NCBI GenBank assembly: GCA_023424965.1
Contig: JAFADI010000123.1
Location: 1 to 62,441 of the forward strand
DNA: 62,441 bases
Direction: 5' to 3'
Source of the DNA: Bacillota bacterium
GTDB taxonomy: Bacteria; Bacillota; Clostridia; Acetivibrionales; JAFADI01
Shown here piece after piece: positions 23,666 to 31,996 of the stretch. Numbering within the stretch: the first letter of the stretch is position 1; every line of letters begins with the position of its first letter. The position numbers were made by a program, and so were the translations under genes. Below the pieces are notes generated by a model. It was not told the DNA's origin. It did no database searches and saw only the letters and a program-made list of their open reading frames with translations.

Positions 23666-24283
23666 ATGCGCAAGCTGTTAAAAAGAAAAAGCTTTCAGAT
23701 TCTGCTGTTTGCGGTCATTTTGATGATAACTTCCATCGGAGCCACCGCCACGGCACAGGTGTTGTCCGGCAAATCCCAGAGTGAGGCCGTTGCCGCCGTA
23801 AACGGGGATACCATCAGCAAGGATGAGCTATATAAAGTCCTGGTGGAGAAAAACGGCCAGGAAGTACTGGATTCCCTCATTGCCGATAAAATTCTGGAGC
23901 TGGAGCTTCAAGCTCAGAACATCCAGGTTGCAGAGGCAGATATCCAGGCGGAAATCCAAAAAATCTCAGAGCAGTATGGAGGGCAGGAAGCCTTTGAACA
24001 GGCCCTGGAAAGCTACAGATATTCCATAGAGGATGTCCGGAAAGACATTGAGCAGTATTTGAACAAATCAAAATTGCTGGAGCCGGAAATCACCATTACG
24101 GACGAAGAAATGAAGAGTTACTTTGAAGAAAACAAGGATGCTTTTAACGGCGCCACTTATGAAGACAGCACCGCAGATATTAAAAGGGCGCTTTTTGACC
24201 AGAAGCTGTCCACCACCTATGACACCTGGCTCCAGGACAAATACACCAAATACGGGGTGGAAAAATTCATTGAAGAAAAATAA
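23666..24283 (+). CDS. SurA_N-type secretion chaperone-like protein, no PPIase domain
   Basis: A 205-residue protein with an N-terminal membrane/signal segment (FQILLFAVILMITSIGATAT) and a SurA N-terminal chaperone region (VAAVNGDTISKDELYKVLVE; DSLIADKILELELQAQNIQV). PrsA and SurA normally follow this with a parvulin domain; here the protein ends with a helical segment, so folding isomerase activity is not expected. Start 23666 (MRKLLKRKS) has GGAGATG upstream and is preferred to 23594. It probably holds exported proteins for folding beside HtrA. Confidence 0.78.
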   Translation: MRKLLKRKSFQILLFAVILMITSIGATATAQVLSGKSQSEAVAAVNGDTISKDELYKVLVEKNGQEVLDSLIADKILELELQAQNIQVAEADIQAEIQKISEQYGGQEAFEQALESYRYSIEDVRKDIEQYLNKSKLLEPEITITDEEMKSYFEENKDAFNGATYEDSTADIKRALFDQKLSTTYDTWLQDKYTKYGVEKFIEEK

Positions 24284-24307
24284 GCCGGTAGCAAAGGGGA
24301 TGTTAAA

Positions 24308-25717
24308 ATGAATAACAACGAATGGAATGAACTTGACAATACGAAACGCGGAAGTACAGACAGCCTTGAAAGCCAGACAGTTCCTGAGGACTGTAAAGAT
24401 GAAGCAATCACAGAAAGCAGCAATGTGGAAAGCAGCGATGCCGTACCGGTTGCTGAGGAAAGCGGCCACGACTCCGGTACATGGGAAAGTCCTGTCGAAC
24501 ACCTGAACCACTCCTCCTTCTATAAGGAAAACCACTCCATACCCCAAAAGAAGAAGCATGGAGTGTTCTTGCAGATGCTTGCAGTCTCACTGATCAGTTC
24601 TATTTTGGGAGGTGCTGTGGCAGGTTCTTATCTATGGTTTGCGGCCCCCGGCTTCGCCACTGCGGCACAATCCTACAACAGCCGGGATACGGTTACAGGG
24701 AACTCGCAGACCAACTCCGGTCTGCTCAGCAATGTTTCCATGGAGACCTCTTCCACGGGTGTTTCTGCCATTGCAGATAAGCTGGGTCCGTCCATCGTAG
24801 GCATCAAGACAACTGCCTCGTCCCTGGGTAGATTCGGCCTGGAGGAAAGCGGCGGAGAAGGTTCCGGAATCATTTACAGCTCCGACGGCTATGTTGTAAC
24901 CAATTACCATGTGGTTGAAAGCGCTGTGGACACCTCCAGCAAGAGCATTGCAAAGAATGCCAAAGTGGAAGTGGTGCTTCCCAGCGACAAGGACAAGTAC
25001 TATGAAGCCACCCTGGTGGGATACGACTCAAAAACAGATCTGGCTGTAATCAAAATTCAGGCTTCCAATCTGCCTGCAGTGGAATTTGGCGATTCCGACA
25101 ACCTGAAGGTGGGTGAGACCGCCATTGCCATTGGAAATCCGGGTGGTCTGGAGTATATGGGTTCGGTTACCATGGGGATTATCAGCGGTCTGAACCGCAC
25201 CATCGAAACGGAAAGCGGCAGCCAGAAGCTGATCCAGACGGACGTAGCCATCAATCCCGGTAACAGCGGAGGCGCCCTTGTAAATTCAAAAGGTCAGGTG
25301 GTGGGTATAAATTCCGTTAAAATCGTGGCCGACGGGTATGAGGGCCTTGGTTTTGCCATACCCTCCAACACGGTAAAAGAGATTACCGACAGCCTGATAA
25401 ACTACAAATATGTGAAGGGCAGGCCATCGCTCGGCATCTCAGTGGACCAGCGGTTTAACGCACAGCTGGCGCAGCAGTATAACATGCCGGAAGGTGTCTA
25501 TGTCAAAGAAGTGACTCCCTTGAGCGGCGCTTACAAAGCGGGAATTGAAGCCGGAGACATCATTACCAGGCTGGACGGGCAGGCCGTGACATCCTATGAC
25601 GAACTGAGCAGTGTGAAAAACACACACAAACCCGGCGACACCGTTTCCGTGGAAATCTACCGTGACGGCAAAACAATGACGGTCCAGGTGAAGCTGGATG
25701 AAGACAGAAGCAATTAA
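24308..25717 (+). CDS. HtrA/DegP-family serine protease with PDZ domain
   Basis: A 469-residue envelope protease anchored by one membrane segment near residue 90 (LAVSLISSILGGAVAGSYLW) after a long acidic N-terminal cytoplasmic part. The S1C triad is present: His in VTNYHVVE, Asp in SKTDLAVIKI, Ser in NPGNSGGALV. A PDZ domain follows (SLGISVDQRFNAQLAQQYNM; GAYKAGIEAGDIITRLDGQA). It degrades misfolded exported proteins. It is 24 bp after the SurA-like gene and follows the two-component genes, so it forms an envelope-stress cluster. Confidence 0.93.
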   Translation: MNNNEWNELDNTKRGSTDSLESQTVPEDCKDEAITESSNVESSDAVPVAEESGHDSGTWESPVEHLNHSSFYKENHSIPQKKKHGVFLQMLAVSLISSILGGAVAGSYLWFAAPGFATAAQSYNSRDTVTGNSQTNSGLLSNVSMETSSTGVSAIADKLGPSIVGIKTTASSLGRFGLEESGGEGSGIIYSSDGYVVTNYHVVESAVDTSSKSIAKNAKVEVVLPSDKDKYYEATLVGYDSKTDLAVIKIQASNLPAVEFGDSDNLKVGETAIAIGNPGGLEYMGSVTMGIISGLNRTIETESGSQKLIQTDVAINPGNSGGALVNSKGQVVGINSVKIVADGYEGLGFAIPSNTVKEITDSLINYKYVKGRPSLGISVDQRFNAQLAQQYNMPEGVYVKEVTPLSGAYKAGIEAGDIITRLDGQAVTSYDELSSVKNTHKPGDTVSVEIYRDGKTMTVQVKLDEDRSN

Positions 25718-25736
25718 ATTTTAAAGGCAATTTTAA

Positions 25737-25777
25737 GGGGACAGTCCTCAACTTTATGAACGTTGCGAACTGTCCCC
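25737..25777. repeat. REP-like inverted pair (short spacer)
   Basis: GGGGACAGTCCTCAAC (25737-25752) and GTTGCGAACTGTCCCC (25762-25777) are imperfect inverse copies 9 bp apart, directly after htrA. It may act as a stem-loop terminator for that gene. Confidence 0.7.
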
Positions 25778-25842
25778 TTGCCTGTGCCTTTACCACGTTG
25801 TGCACACTTATGTTTCAGTCTGTAACATGACTTCCGATTTTT

Positions 25843-26868
25843 CTATCCCTGTTTTAATGATTCTTCTCCATACTCCCTTACCTGCTTAAATCGCTCTTGA
25901 ACCCTCTTTATAAACTCTGAAGAATTCTTCTTCCACAGCTGTTCAATATTTTCCGAATAACCCGCAAACGCCCATGGAGCATGGATGTTTACATTTTCAA
26001 GAATCTCTCCCCCGGATTTTGAGTTTTTCGCCTTAATCTCATGTTTTTCCTTGTCCTGGGTGTATACAATCAACTCATAGGTTTTCCCGGTCGGTATAAA
26101 GTTATAGCTGTGAGAGGTTACTTTTTGATATATCCAGACGATATCGGACAAAGCGATAAACTCCAGTTTGAAAAGTCTTTTCGCAATCATCCACGATTCA
26201 GTTACGATAACGGAGGATTTTTTGGGAAGTCCGCCTGCCCTCTCTACTTCGCTATCAACCGTTCTTACCATTACATCCGTTTCCCCAAACTTTGATAAAA
26301 ACTTACATATGGGATGCAAAGCAGGATTTGAATTTCTTCTCATGAATTCCACAAGGTTTCTGAGTATTATAATGAGCAGCAAAGCGAAAATTAAATATTT
26401 GTATGTTCCACTCGATTTGATATCCCCCGCCTCAACCATTACAGGGTAAATTGCAGGTTTGATTTTCTCCAAATCGACTTTTTGCTGTAAAGCATTGTAT
26501 ATTTGCTCTCTATCCGTGCCCGAAAGATTTTTTAATTCTCCGGCAAACTCAAGGCTGTTTTCCTCCCCCGCCCCTTTAATGATGAGCAGTCCCTCTTTCA
26601 TATCCAATAAAAGATATCCTTCCTCTTTTATAATGTCATAAACCTCTTCTCCTTTTACTTTAACGTAATATTCGTTTTCAGCATCGGCATCGCCTATCGC
26701 TTTCAGTTTGTTTGCATCGATGGTAAAAGGCCCGTTCTTTAAATTGTGCCAGTACTTTGGAAAACTTCCTGAGGCTGAAGCGGTAAAGCAAATCAGGATT
26801 AATGTTGCAATTAACAATCTCAAATTATACCTTTTAACCTGTTTTAATACAAAACCATCCTTCGACAT
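25843..26868 (-). CDS. two-membrane-segment protein of unknown function
   Basis: A 341-residue protein with membrane segments near residues 17-32 (LRLLIATLILICFTASASGS) and 155-172 (YLIFALLLIIILRNLVEFMR). The region between would be outside the cell (about 120 residues); the rest (about 170 residues) carries YNFIPTGKTYELIVYTQ and ends with KKNSSEFIKRVQERFKQ in a helical tail. I do not recognize the family with certainty (DUF6709-like is a guess). ATG at 26868 has GGGGG 6 bp upstream and is preferred to 26874. It stands alone between the HtrA cluster and the REP array. Confidence 0.6.
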   Translation of the reverse strand: MSKDGFVLKQVKRYNLRLLIATLILICFTASASGSFPKYWHNLKNGPFTIDANKLKAIGDADAENEYYVKVKGEEVYDIIKEEGYLLLDMKEGLLIIKGAGEENSLEFAGELKNLSGTDREQIYNALQQKVDLEKIKPAIYPVMVEAGDIKSSGTYKYLIFALLLIIILRNLVEFMRRNSNPALHPICKFLSKFGETDVMVRTVDSEVERAGGLPKKSSVIVTESWMIAKRLFKLEFIALSDIVWIYQKVTSHSYNFIPTGKTYELIVYTQDKEKHEIKAKNSKSGGEILENVNIHAPWAFAGYSENIEQLWKKNSSEFIKRVQERFKQVREYGEESLKQG

Positions 26869-27062
26869 AATCATCCCCCAAACAGTTTGAATTGACCGGT
26901 TGCGTCACGCCAGCACAAGGCATTAATTTAGAGCCCATATGGGATTCTACCAATTTATTCTATAGTTAAATCCTTTGACAAAACAGATGCCAACTGTAAT
27001 CATTTTTCGACAATTTGTCATTGTTTTTCGCCGCAAAAAAATGACAAATGTCATTTTCAAAA

Positions 27063-27178
27063 TTAAGGGGACAGTCCTCAACTCTTCATCTTTTTTCCGG
27101 GTACTGTTCCATCCTGTCCAAATATTTCCTCCTGTCCCACTACCTGTTGCTGCACAAAGTTGAGGACTGTCCCCTTAA
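27063..27178. repeat. REP-like inverted pair with 20-bp perfect arms
   Basis: GGGGACAGTCCTCAAC (27067-27082) and GTTGAGGACTGTCCCC (27159-27174) are flanked by TTAA on each outer side, giving 20-bp perfect arms and a spacer of about 76 bp. It is the clearest copy of the ACAGT subfamily. Confidence 0.8.
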
Positions 27179-27285
27179 GGCCCTTATCTTTTTCCTATCT
27201 TTTTTCCGGTACTATTCCACCCCTATTCAGATATTTCCCTTCTCTGCCACACTACCTGTCGGCGCAAAAGTTGAGGACTGTCCCC
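27179..27285. repeat. tandem copy of the REP spacer and right arm
   Basis: A diverged second copy of the previous spacer follows (ATCTTTTTTCCGG at 27088-27100 and again at 27197-27209), ending in GTTGAGGACTGTCCCC at 27270-27285. The offset is about 110 bp, showing local duplication of a REP unit. Confidence 0.7.
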
Positions 27286-27335
27286 TAACAAAAAAACAGC
27301 GTGCATAGGTTTTATGCACGCTGTTTTTTTGTTAG
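27285..27335. terminator. terminator of thrS, usable on both strands
   Basis: A 23-bp perfect inverted repeat (27285-27307 with 27313-27335; core CAGCGTGCATA-loop-TATGCACGCTG) has A7/T7 runs on each side. It ends 3 bp beyond the thrS stop on the minus strand and abuts the last REP copy. Confidence 0.9.
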
Positions 27336-27338
27336 GGC

Positions 27339-29279
27339 TTATTTCGCCTTGGTTTCGATTTCATTAAGCAGCTTGCTCACAAATTCATCCACCGCCATGG
27401 TGCCCATGTCCCCTTCTTTTCTCGACCGGACGGCCACAGCCCTGTTTTCCAGTTCCTTGTCTCCGATGACGATCATGTAAGGCACCTTCTCCATCTGGGC
27501 TTCCCTGATCTTGTATCCGATCTTTTCGTTCCTTGAATCCACTTCAACTCTCACATTCTTGCTCTGCAAGAGCTTCTTGAGCTCAAAGGCATAGTCCTGG
27601 TGTTTGTCAATCAAGGGCAGGATCTTCACCTGCACCGGTGACAGCCAGGTGGGGAATGCGCCTGCGTATTTTTCGATGAGCAGCGCCAGTGTTCTCTCAT
27701 AGCACCCGATGGAAGTCCTGTGGATGACGTAAGGATACTTTTTCTGCCCGTCGCTGTCGATGTACTGCATCCCAAATTTCTCCGCCAGCTGGAAATCGAT
27801 CTGTACGGTAATTAAAGTATCTTCCTTTCCATGGACATTCCTTATCTGGATGTCAAGCTTGGGGCCATAAAAGGCGGCTTCGCCTTCTTCTTCCTTATAA
27901 TCTATCCCCAGATGGTCCAGGATTTGCCTCATGCGGTTCTGCGCCTCTTCCCACTGCTCTTCGCTGCCGATATACTTTTCCTTGTTGTTGGGATCCCATT
28001 TGGAAAAGCGGTAGGAAACATCATCGTCCAGCCCCACGGTTTTGAGCATGAAGTTGGCAAGCTCCACACAATCCGCAAATTCCTGCTCCAACTGGTCGGG
28101 AGTACAGGCGATGTGGCCTTCGGAAATAGTAAACTGCCTTACCCTTATCAGCCCGTGCATCTCACCGGAAGACTCGTTCCTGAACAGGGTTGACGTCTCG
28201 TTGAACCTCATGGGCAGCTCCCTGTAACTTCTGAGCCTTGCCAGGTACACCTGGAACTGGAAAGGACAGGTCATGGGCCGCAGGGCGAAAACTTCCCCGC
28301 TTTCATCCTTTTCATCCCCCATGACAAACATTCCTTCACGGTAGTGATCCCAGTGGCCCGATATCTTATAAAGGTCACTTTTTGCCATAAAAGGCGTCTT
28401 GGTCATCATGTATCCGCGGCGCTCCTCCTCGTCTTCGACAAAGCGCTGCAAAAGCTGGATCACCTTTGCACCTTTGGGCATCAGGATGGGCAGTCCCTGG
28501 CCGATATAATCAACGGTGGTGAACAGCTCCAGCTCACGCCCCAGCTTGTTGTGATCCCTTTTCTTTGCCTCTTCGATTCTTGTCAGGTATTCCTCCAGCT
28601 CGCTCTTTTTGGGGAAAGAAGTTCCGTAAATCCTCTGCAGCATCTTGTTCTTTTCACTGCCCCTCCAGTAGGCGCCCGCAGTCTGGGTAAGCTTGAAGGC
28701 CTTTACCTTTCCTGTTGAAGCCAGATGGGGGCCGGCACAGAGGTCAACAAATTCCCCCTGCCTGTAGAAGGATATTTCCTCCCCTTCGGGCAGGTCACGG
28801 ATCAGTTCCACCTTATAGGGCTCCTTCTTTTCCTCCATGAACGCGATGGCTTCTTCCCTCGGAAGCGTATACCTTTCAATAGGGAGATCTTCCTTGATTA
28901 TTTTTTCCATTTCCTTTTCGATCTTCTGGAGATCCTCTGCGGAAAAGGGCTTATCACTGTCAAAGTCATAATAGAACCCATTCTCAATGGAGGGTCCTAT
29001 GGCCAGCTTTACTTCGGGATAAAGCCTCTTGACCGCCTGTGCCATGATATGGGAGGTTGTATGCCTGTAGGCCAGCCTTCCCCCTTCGCTGTCGAACGTC
29101 AGAATGTTCAGCCTGCAGTCCTTCTCCAGTTTGAAGGCCAAATCCTTGACAACACCGTCAACTTCCCCTGCCAGGGCAACTCTTGCCAGCCCTGCGCTTA
29201 TGCCTTCCGCCACTTCCTTTATGGAAATTCCTTCGTTATATTCCATGGAACTTCCATCTTTCAAGGTTATTTTAATCAT
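27339..29279 (-). CDS. thrS: threonyl-tRNA synthetase
   Basis: A 646-residue class II synthetase with TGS domain (KITLKDGSSMEYNEGISIKE), second additional/editing domain (LAYRHTTSHIMAQAVKRLYP with the HxxxH group), the catalytic core (motif 1 to 3: LRPMTCPFQFQVYLARLRSY, FNETSTLFRNESSGEMHGLI, RTSIGCYERTLALLIEKYAG) and the anticodon-binding domain at the end. ATG at 29279 has AGGAAGG upstream; an in-frame upstream codon at 29339 lies inside the T-box leader region and is rejected. Its expression is set by the upstream T-box, which reads uncharged tRNA-Thr. Confidence 0.96.
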   Translation of the reverse strand: MIKITLKDGSSMEYNEGISIKEVAEGISAGLARVALAGEVDGVVKDLAFKLEKDCRLNILTFDSEGGRLAYRHTTSHIMAQAVKRLYPEVKLAIGPSIENGFYYDFDSDKPFSAEDLQKIEKEMEKIIKEDLPIERYTLPREEAIAFMEEKKEPYKVELIRDLPEGEEISFYRQGEFVDLCAGPHLASTGKVKAFKLTQTAGAYWRGSEKNKMLQRIYGTSFPKKSELEEYLTRIEEAKKRDHNKLGRELELFTTVDYIGQGLPILMPKGAKVIQLLQRFVEDEEERRGYMMTKTPFMAKSDLYKISGHWDHYREGMFVMGDEKDESGEVFALRPMTCPFQFQVYLARLRSYRELPMRFNETSTLFRNESSGEMHGLIRVRQFTISEGHIACTPDQLEQEFADCVELANFMLKTVGLDDDVSYRFSKWDPNNKEKYIGSEEQWEEAQNRMRQILDHLGIDYKEEEGEAAFYGPKLDIQIRNVHGKEDTLITVQIDFQLAEKFGMQYIDSDGQKKYPYVIHRTSIGCYERTLALLIEKYAGAFPTWLSPVQVKILPLIDKHQDYAFELKKLLQSKNVRVEVDSRNEKIGYKIREAQMEKVPYMIVIGDKELENRAVAVRSRKEGDMGTMAVDEFVSKLLNEIETKAK

Positions 29280-29380
29280 GCCAACCTTCCTTCCTATTTT
29301 TAGTAATTTAAAATGCAAATGAAAACTCAGGGGCGTCAAACCCCTTCACTTTTGGCCGGATTTGCTCCGCTAATAACCCA

Positions 29381-29592
29381 AAATAAAAAACTCCCGTTCC
29401 TTATTCAACATAAGGGACGAGAGTCTATACCCGTGGTTCCACCCTAATTCATACTCATTGCGATGATAACGGAATCACCGATCCGGCTCCGAGGTGGTCT
29501 TCAAATGTTCTCCTTTAAAAGCGCTTTCAGCCCGGGACGCTTTCTCTCTGAAAAGTCAACCCATTTTACTCGTCTCTTCACAGCCGGTTAGT
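29381..29592 (-). ncRNA. T-box leader of thrS
   Basis: On the minus strand the leader carries the T-box sequence GGGTGGAACCACGGG (from 29430 to 29444), preceded by a stem I-like region, and ends in an intrinsic terminator: CTCTCGTCCCTTAT (29410-29423) pairs with ATAAGGAACGGGAG (29391-29404) followed by a T-rich run. A Thr codon ACC lies in a loop-like GAAGACCACCTC segment near 29488-29500 and is a candidate specifier. Binding of uncharged tRNA-Thr would favour the antiterminator and let thrS be expressed. Confidence 0.88.
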
Positions 29593-29599
29593 CTATTAT

Positions 29600-29605
29600 A
29601 TTATA
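29600..29605 (-). promoter_or_regulatory. -10 box of the thrS T-box transcript
   Basis: TATAAT on the minus strand immediately precedes the T-box leader; no good -35 was found at 17 bp (TCGCAT is the best). It lies near the stop of the gpx gene. Confidence 0.5.
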
Positions 29606-29620
29606 CTCTTTATTCCCGTT

Positions 29621-30169
29621 TTATGCGAGTAATTTTTCAATTTCCGCTTCCATATTTTCAGGAGTCGTGGTTGGTTCATGCCTTGACACAACTTTTCCAT
29701 CTTTGTCTATAACAAATTTTGTAAAATTCCATTTTATTGAATCCCCTTCAAGGAATTCAGGGAATTTTCCCTCAAGAACCGCGGCCAGCTTCTTTCCTAT
29801 GGGGTGATTGGGGTCAAGGCCCTTGAAAGGTTTTTGTTCCGTCAGGAACCGGAACAGCGGATGTGCATCCATCCCCCTAACATTGATCTTTTCAAACAGC
29901 GGGAAGGAAACGCCATAGTTAATCTGGCAGAAATTCTTTACTTCACCATTGGTACCGGGTTCCTGTTCTGCAAACTGATTTGAGGGAAAGCCGAGAATTT
30001 CCAGGCCTTTGCCGTTATACTTCTCATACAGCTTCTGCAGACCCTCATATTGGGGTGTGAAGCCGCATTTGCTGGCCGTGTTGACAATAACCAGCACCTT
30101 GCCTTTATATTCTGAAAGAGATACTTCCTCTCCATCAATGGATCGGGCGGTAAAATCATAAATGCTCAT
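29621..30169 (-). CDS. glutathione-peroxidase-family thiol peroxidase
   Basis: A 182-residue peroxidase: VNTASKCGFTPQYEGL carries the peroxidatic Cys (Cys, not selenocysteine), FPSNQFAEQEPGT the second motif, and WNFTKFVIDKDGK the third. FCQINYGVSFP supplies the Cys that forms a disulfide in thioredoxin-dependent Gpx enzymes. ATG at 30169 has GGAGG 7 bp before it. It detoxifies organic or hydrogen peroxide and is divergent from an OhrR-type regulator; operator-like palindromes lie in both promoters. Confidence 0.92.
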   Translation of the reverse strand: MSIYDFTARSIDGEEVSLSEYKGKVLVIVNTASKCGFTPQYEGLQKLYEKYNGKGLEILGFPSNQFAEQEPGTNGEVKNFCQINYGVSFPLFEKINVRGMDAHPLFRFLTEQKPFKGLDPNHPIGKKLAAVLEGKFPEFLEGDSIKWNFTKFVIDKDGKVVSRHEPTTTPENMEAEIEKLLA

Positions 30170-30181
30170 AAACAATCCTCC

Positions 30182-30205
30182 AATTAAGTTTATAAAATTG
30201 AATTT
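30182..30205. promoter_or_regulatory. imperfect OhrR-type operator near gpx
   Basis: An AT-rich partial palindrome around GTTTATAAAATT, just after the gpx transcription start on the minus strand. It shares TTTATAAAAT with the stronger site at 30341-30366. Confidence 0.4.
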
Positions 30206-30214
30206 AATAAAATA

Positions 30215-30243
30215 ATTATACCCTTCACGGCATGTACTGTCAA
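30215..30243 (-). promoter_or_regulatory. sigma-A promoter for gpx
   Basis: Minus-strand TTGACA, 17 bp, TATAAT. A consensus promoter giving a short AT-rich leader to the gpx start. Confidence 0.8.
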
Positions 30244-30317
30244 GTTTGTCCTGCGATGAAGTTTTGGTGCTTTTTGCGGATAAGTGATGAGCTTCTGGCA
30301 TTCTACAATTTGGCCAA

Positions 30318-30346
30318 TTGACATCCGTCACACAATGTGATAATTT
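30318..30346 (+). promoter_or_regulatory. sigma-A promoter for the OhrR-type gene
   Basis: TTGACA (30318-30323), 17 bp, TAATTT (30341-30346), 39 bp before the start codon at 30386. The -10 lies inside the operator at 30341-30366. Confidence 0.75.
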
Positions 30347-30366
30347 AATTTTATAAAATCTAATTA
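30341..30366. promoter_or_regulatory. 26-bp OhrR-type palindromic operator
   Basis: The arms TAATTTAATTTTA and TAAAATCTAATTA form an imperfect palindrome with two mismatched pairs around the perfect core TTTTATAAAA. AT-rich operators of this type are bound by OhrR of Bacillus. It overlaps the -10 of the regulator gene, consistent with autorepression. Confidence 0.65.
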
Positions 30367-30385
30367 AGCACAAAGGAAGGCTGCC

Positions 30386-30844
30386 ATGAATACCGATGAA
30401 TTACTAAAGCTGGATAATCAGCTGTGTTTTGCCGTTTACGCATGTTCCCGTGAAATTATCAAGCTTTACCGCCCCCATCTTGAAAAGCTGGGTCTGACTT
30501 ATACCCAGTACATCACACTGCTTGTGTTGTGGGAGAAACAGTCCCTGTCCGCCAAGGAACTGGGGGATGCCCTTTACCTGGACTCCGGCACCCTGACTCC
30601 TCTATTAAAGAAGCTGGAAGCCATGGGTCTGATTGAAAGAAGGCGGGGAACGGAAGACGAAAGAAACCTCATCGTCAGCCTTACCGAAAAGGGAAGGGAT
30701 TTGAAGGAAGCTGCCAGGGAAGTACCTGTAAAGGTGGCTTGCAGCGTCGAGCTCTCACCCCATGAGGGGGTCTTCCTGCGTGAAACCTTGAAGGAGCTCA
30801 CAAGAAAAGTGACGAAAAACATAAAGGGCCAACAGCCGGAATAA
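30386..30844 (+). CDS. MarR-family regulator, OhrR-like peroxide sensor
   Basis: A 152-residue winged-helix regulator. The N-terminal LKLDNQLCFAVYACSREIIK places a Cys at residue 15 in the same motif as the reactive Cys of OhrR; LSAKELGDALYLDSGTLTPL is the recognition region, RRRGTEDERNLIVSLTEKG the wing. Organic peroxide would oxidize that Cys and release DNA. Divergent from the glutathione peroxidase gene and 34 bp upstream of a radical SAM gene, it probably controls both. Confidence 0.88.
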   Translation: MNTDELLKLDNQLCFAVYACSREIIKLYRPHLEKLGLTYTQYITLLVLWEKQSLSAKELGDALYLDSGTLTPLLKKLEAMGLIERRRGTEDERNLIVSLTEKGRDLKEAAREVPVKVACSVELSPHEGVFLRETLKELTRKVTKNIKGQQPE

Positions 30845-30878
30845 ATTAGTACAACGTTCCACAGGAAAGGGTTTTAAT

Positions 30879-31982
30879 ATGGGTTTACTGGAGCTTTTTG
30901 AGTTTAACAGGCAAATGGATGAATCCATCATGGATTTGTTTGACAATATACTGAAGGAAAATCTCAAAAACCCGTCTCAGGCCGCTTTTGTGCTTAAAAC
31001 CATCAGGTCCCAGCAAAAGGCTGCAAAGAGACGGGAGAAAAATGAGCGTCAGGGGCTGCATGTCCCTCCTTTTATGATCGCCAGCATCACTGAGCGCTGC
31101 AATCTGAAATGTGCGGGCTGTTACGCCCACGCCCGCCACCCTCAGTCTTCCGCCGAAACGGATTTTACACGCCTGCAAAGCATGGTGGGTGAAGCCAGAG
31201 ATCTGGGAATCTCCATCATCCTGCTGGCTGGAGGCGAACCCCTCGTAAGGAAACAGGAAATCCTGTCCATCGCACGGGCCCACAGGGATGTGATCTTTCC
31301 CGTCTTCACCAATGGGCTTCTGATGGACCGCCAACTGATACAATGCCTGAAATCAACCAAAAATGCCGTGCCGGTCATCAGTATCGAAGGGCCGGAAGCA
31401 GATACCGATCGCCGGAGAGGAAAGGGAATTTACGCGAAGCTGAAGAAGCTGTTTGCAGACCTGCATGAAAGCAATGTATTTTACGGCTGTTCCATCACCG
31501 TGACCTCGGAGAATGCGGATACCGTCACAGCCCCCGGCTTTGCCCGGGAACTGGTGGGCAGCGGCTGCAAGCTGTTCTTCTTTGTGGAATATGTTCCCGT
31601 GGAGCACGGAACGGAGCATCTGGTCCTGGACGAAAGCCAGAGGCAGCTGCTTATAGAACGGATAGATTCCCTGAGAGCCAATCTTCCCGCTTCCTTCATT
31701 GCTTTCCCCGGAGACGAGAAACACTTTGGAGGCTGCCTGGCTTCAGGACGGGGTTTTATCCATGTAAACCCGGCAGGAGGCGTTGAGCCCTGTCCCTTTG
31801 CCCCCTTCTCCGATTCCAGTATAAAAGACAGGTCTTTGAGAGAATGCCTGGAATCCGGGTTCTTGAAAAAAATCAGAGAAAACCACTCGTTGCTCAATGA
31901 AAAGCAAGGAGGCTGTGCCCTGTGGGAAAACAGGGAGCTGGTGGAATCCTATCTTGCAAAACAGCAAACAAAGCTGCCGTGA
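30879..31982 (+). CDS. radical SAM protein with SPASM-like C-terminus
   Basis: A 367-residue iron-sulfur enzyme. An N-terminal helical region (residues 1-60) precedes CNLKCAGC, the CxxxCxxC [4Fe-4S] motif, and GGEPLVRKQE, the SAM-binding GGEP. Further Cys residues near the end (FGGCLASGRGFIHVNPAG, then EPCPFAPFSD and GGCALWENRE) may hold a second cluster as in SPASM proteins. The substrate is unknown. It is in line with the OhrR-type gene, which suggests a link to peroxide stress; being oxygen-sensitive itself, it may act in repair or anaerobic modification. Confidence 0.8.
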   Translation: MGLLELFEFNRQMDESIMDLFDNILKENLKNPSQAAFVLKTIRSQQKAAKRREKNERQGLHVPPFMIASITERCNLKCAGCYAHARHPQSSAETDFTRLQSMVGEARDLGISIILLAGGEPLVRKQEILSIARAHRDVIFPVFTNGLLMDRQLIQCLKSTKNAVPVISIEGPEADTDRRRGKGIYAKLKKLFADLHESNVFYGCSITVTSENADTVTAPGFARELVGSGCKLFFFVEYVPVEHGTEHLVLDESQRQLLIERIDSLRANLPASFIAFPGDEKHFGGCLASGRGFIHVNPAGGVEPCPFAPFSDSSIKDRSLRECLESGFLKKIRENHSLLNEKQGGCALWENRELVESYLAKQQTKLP

Positions 31983-31996
31983 GTATCCCGGCAGCC

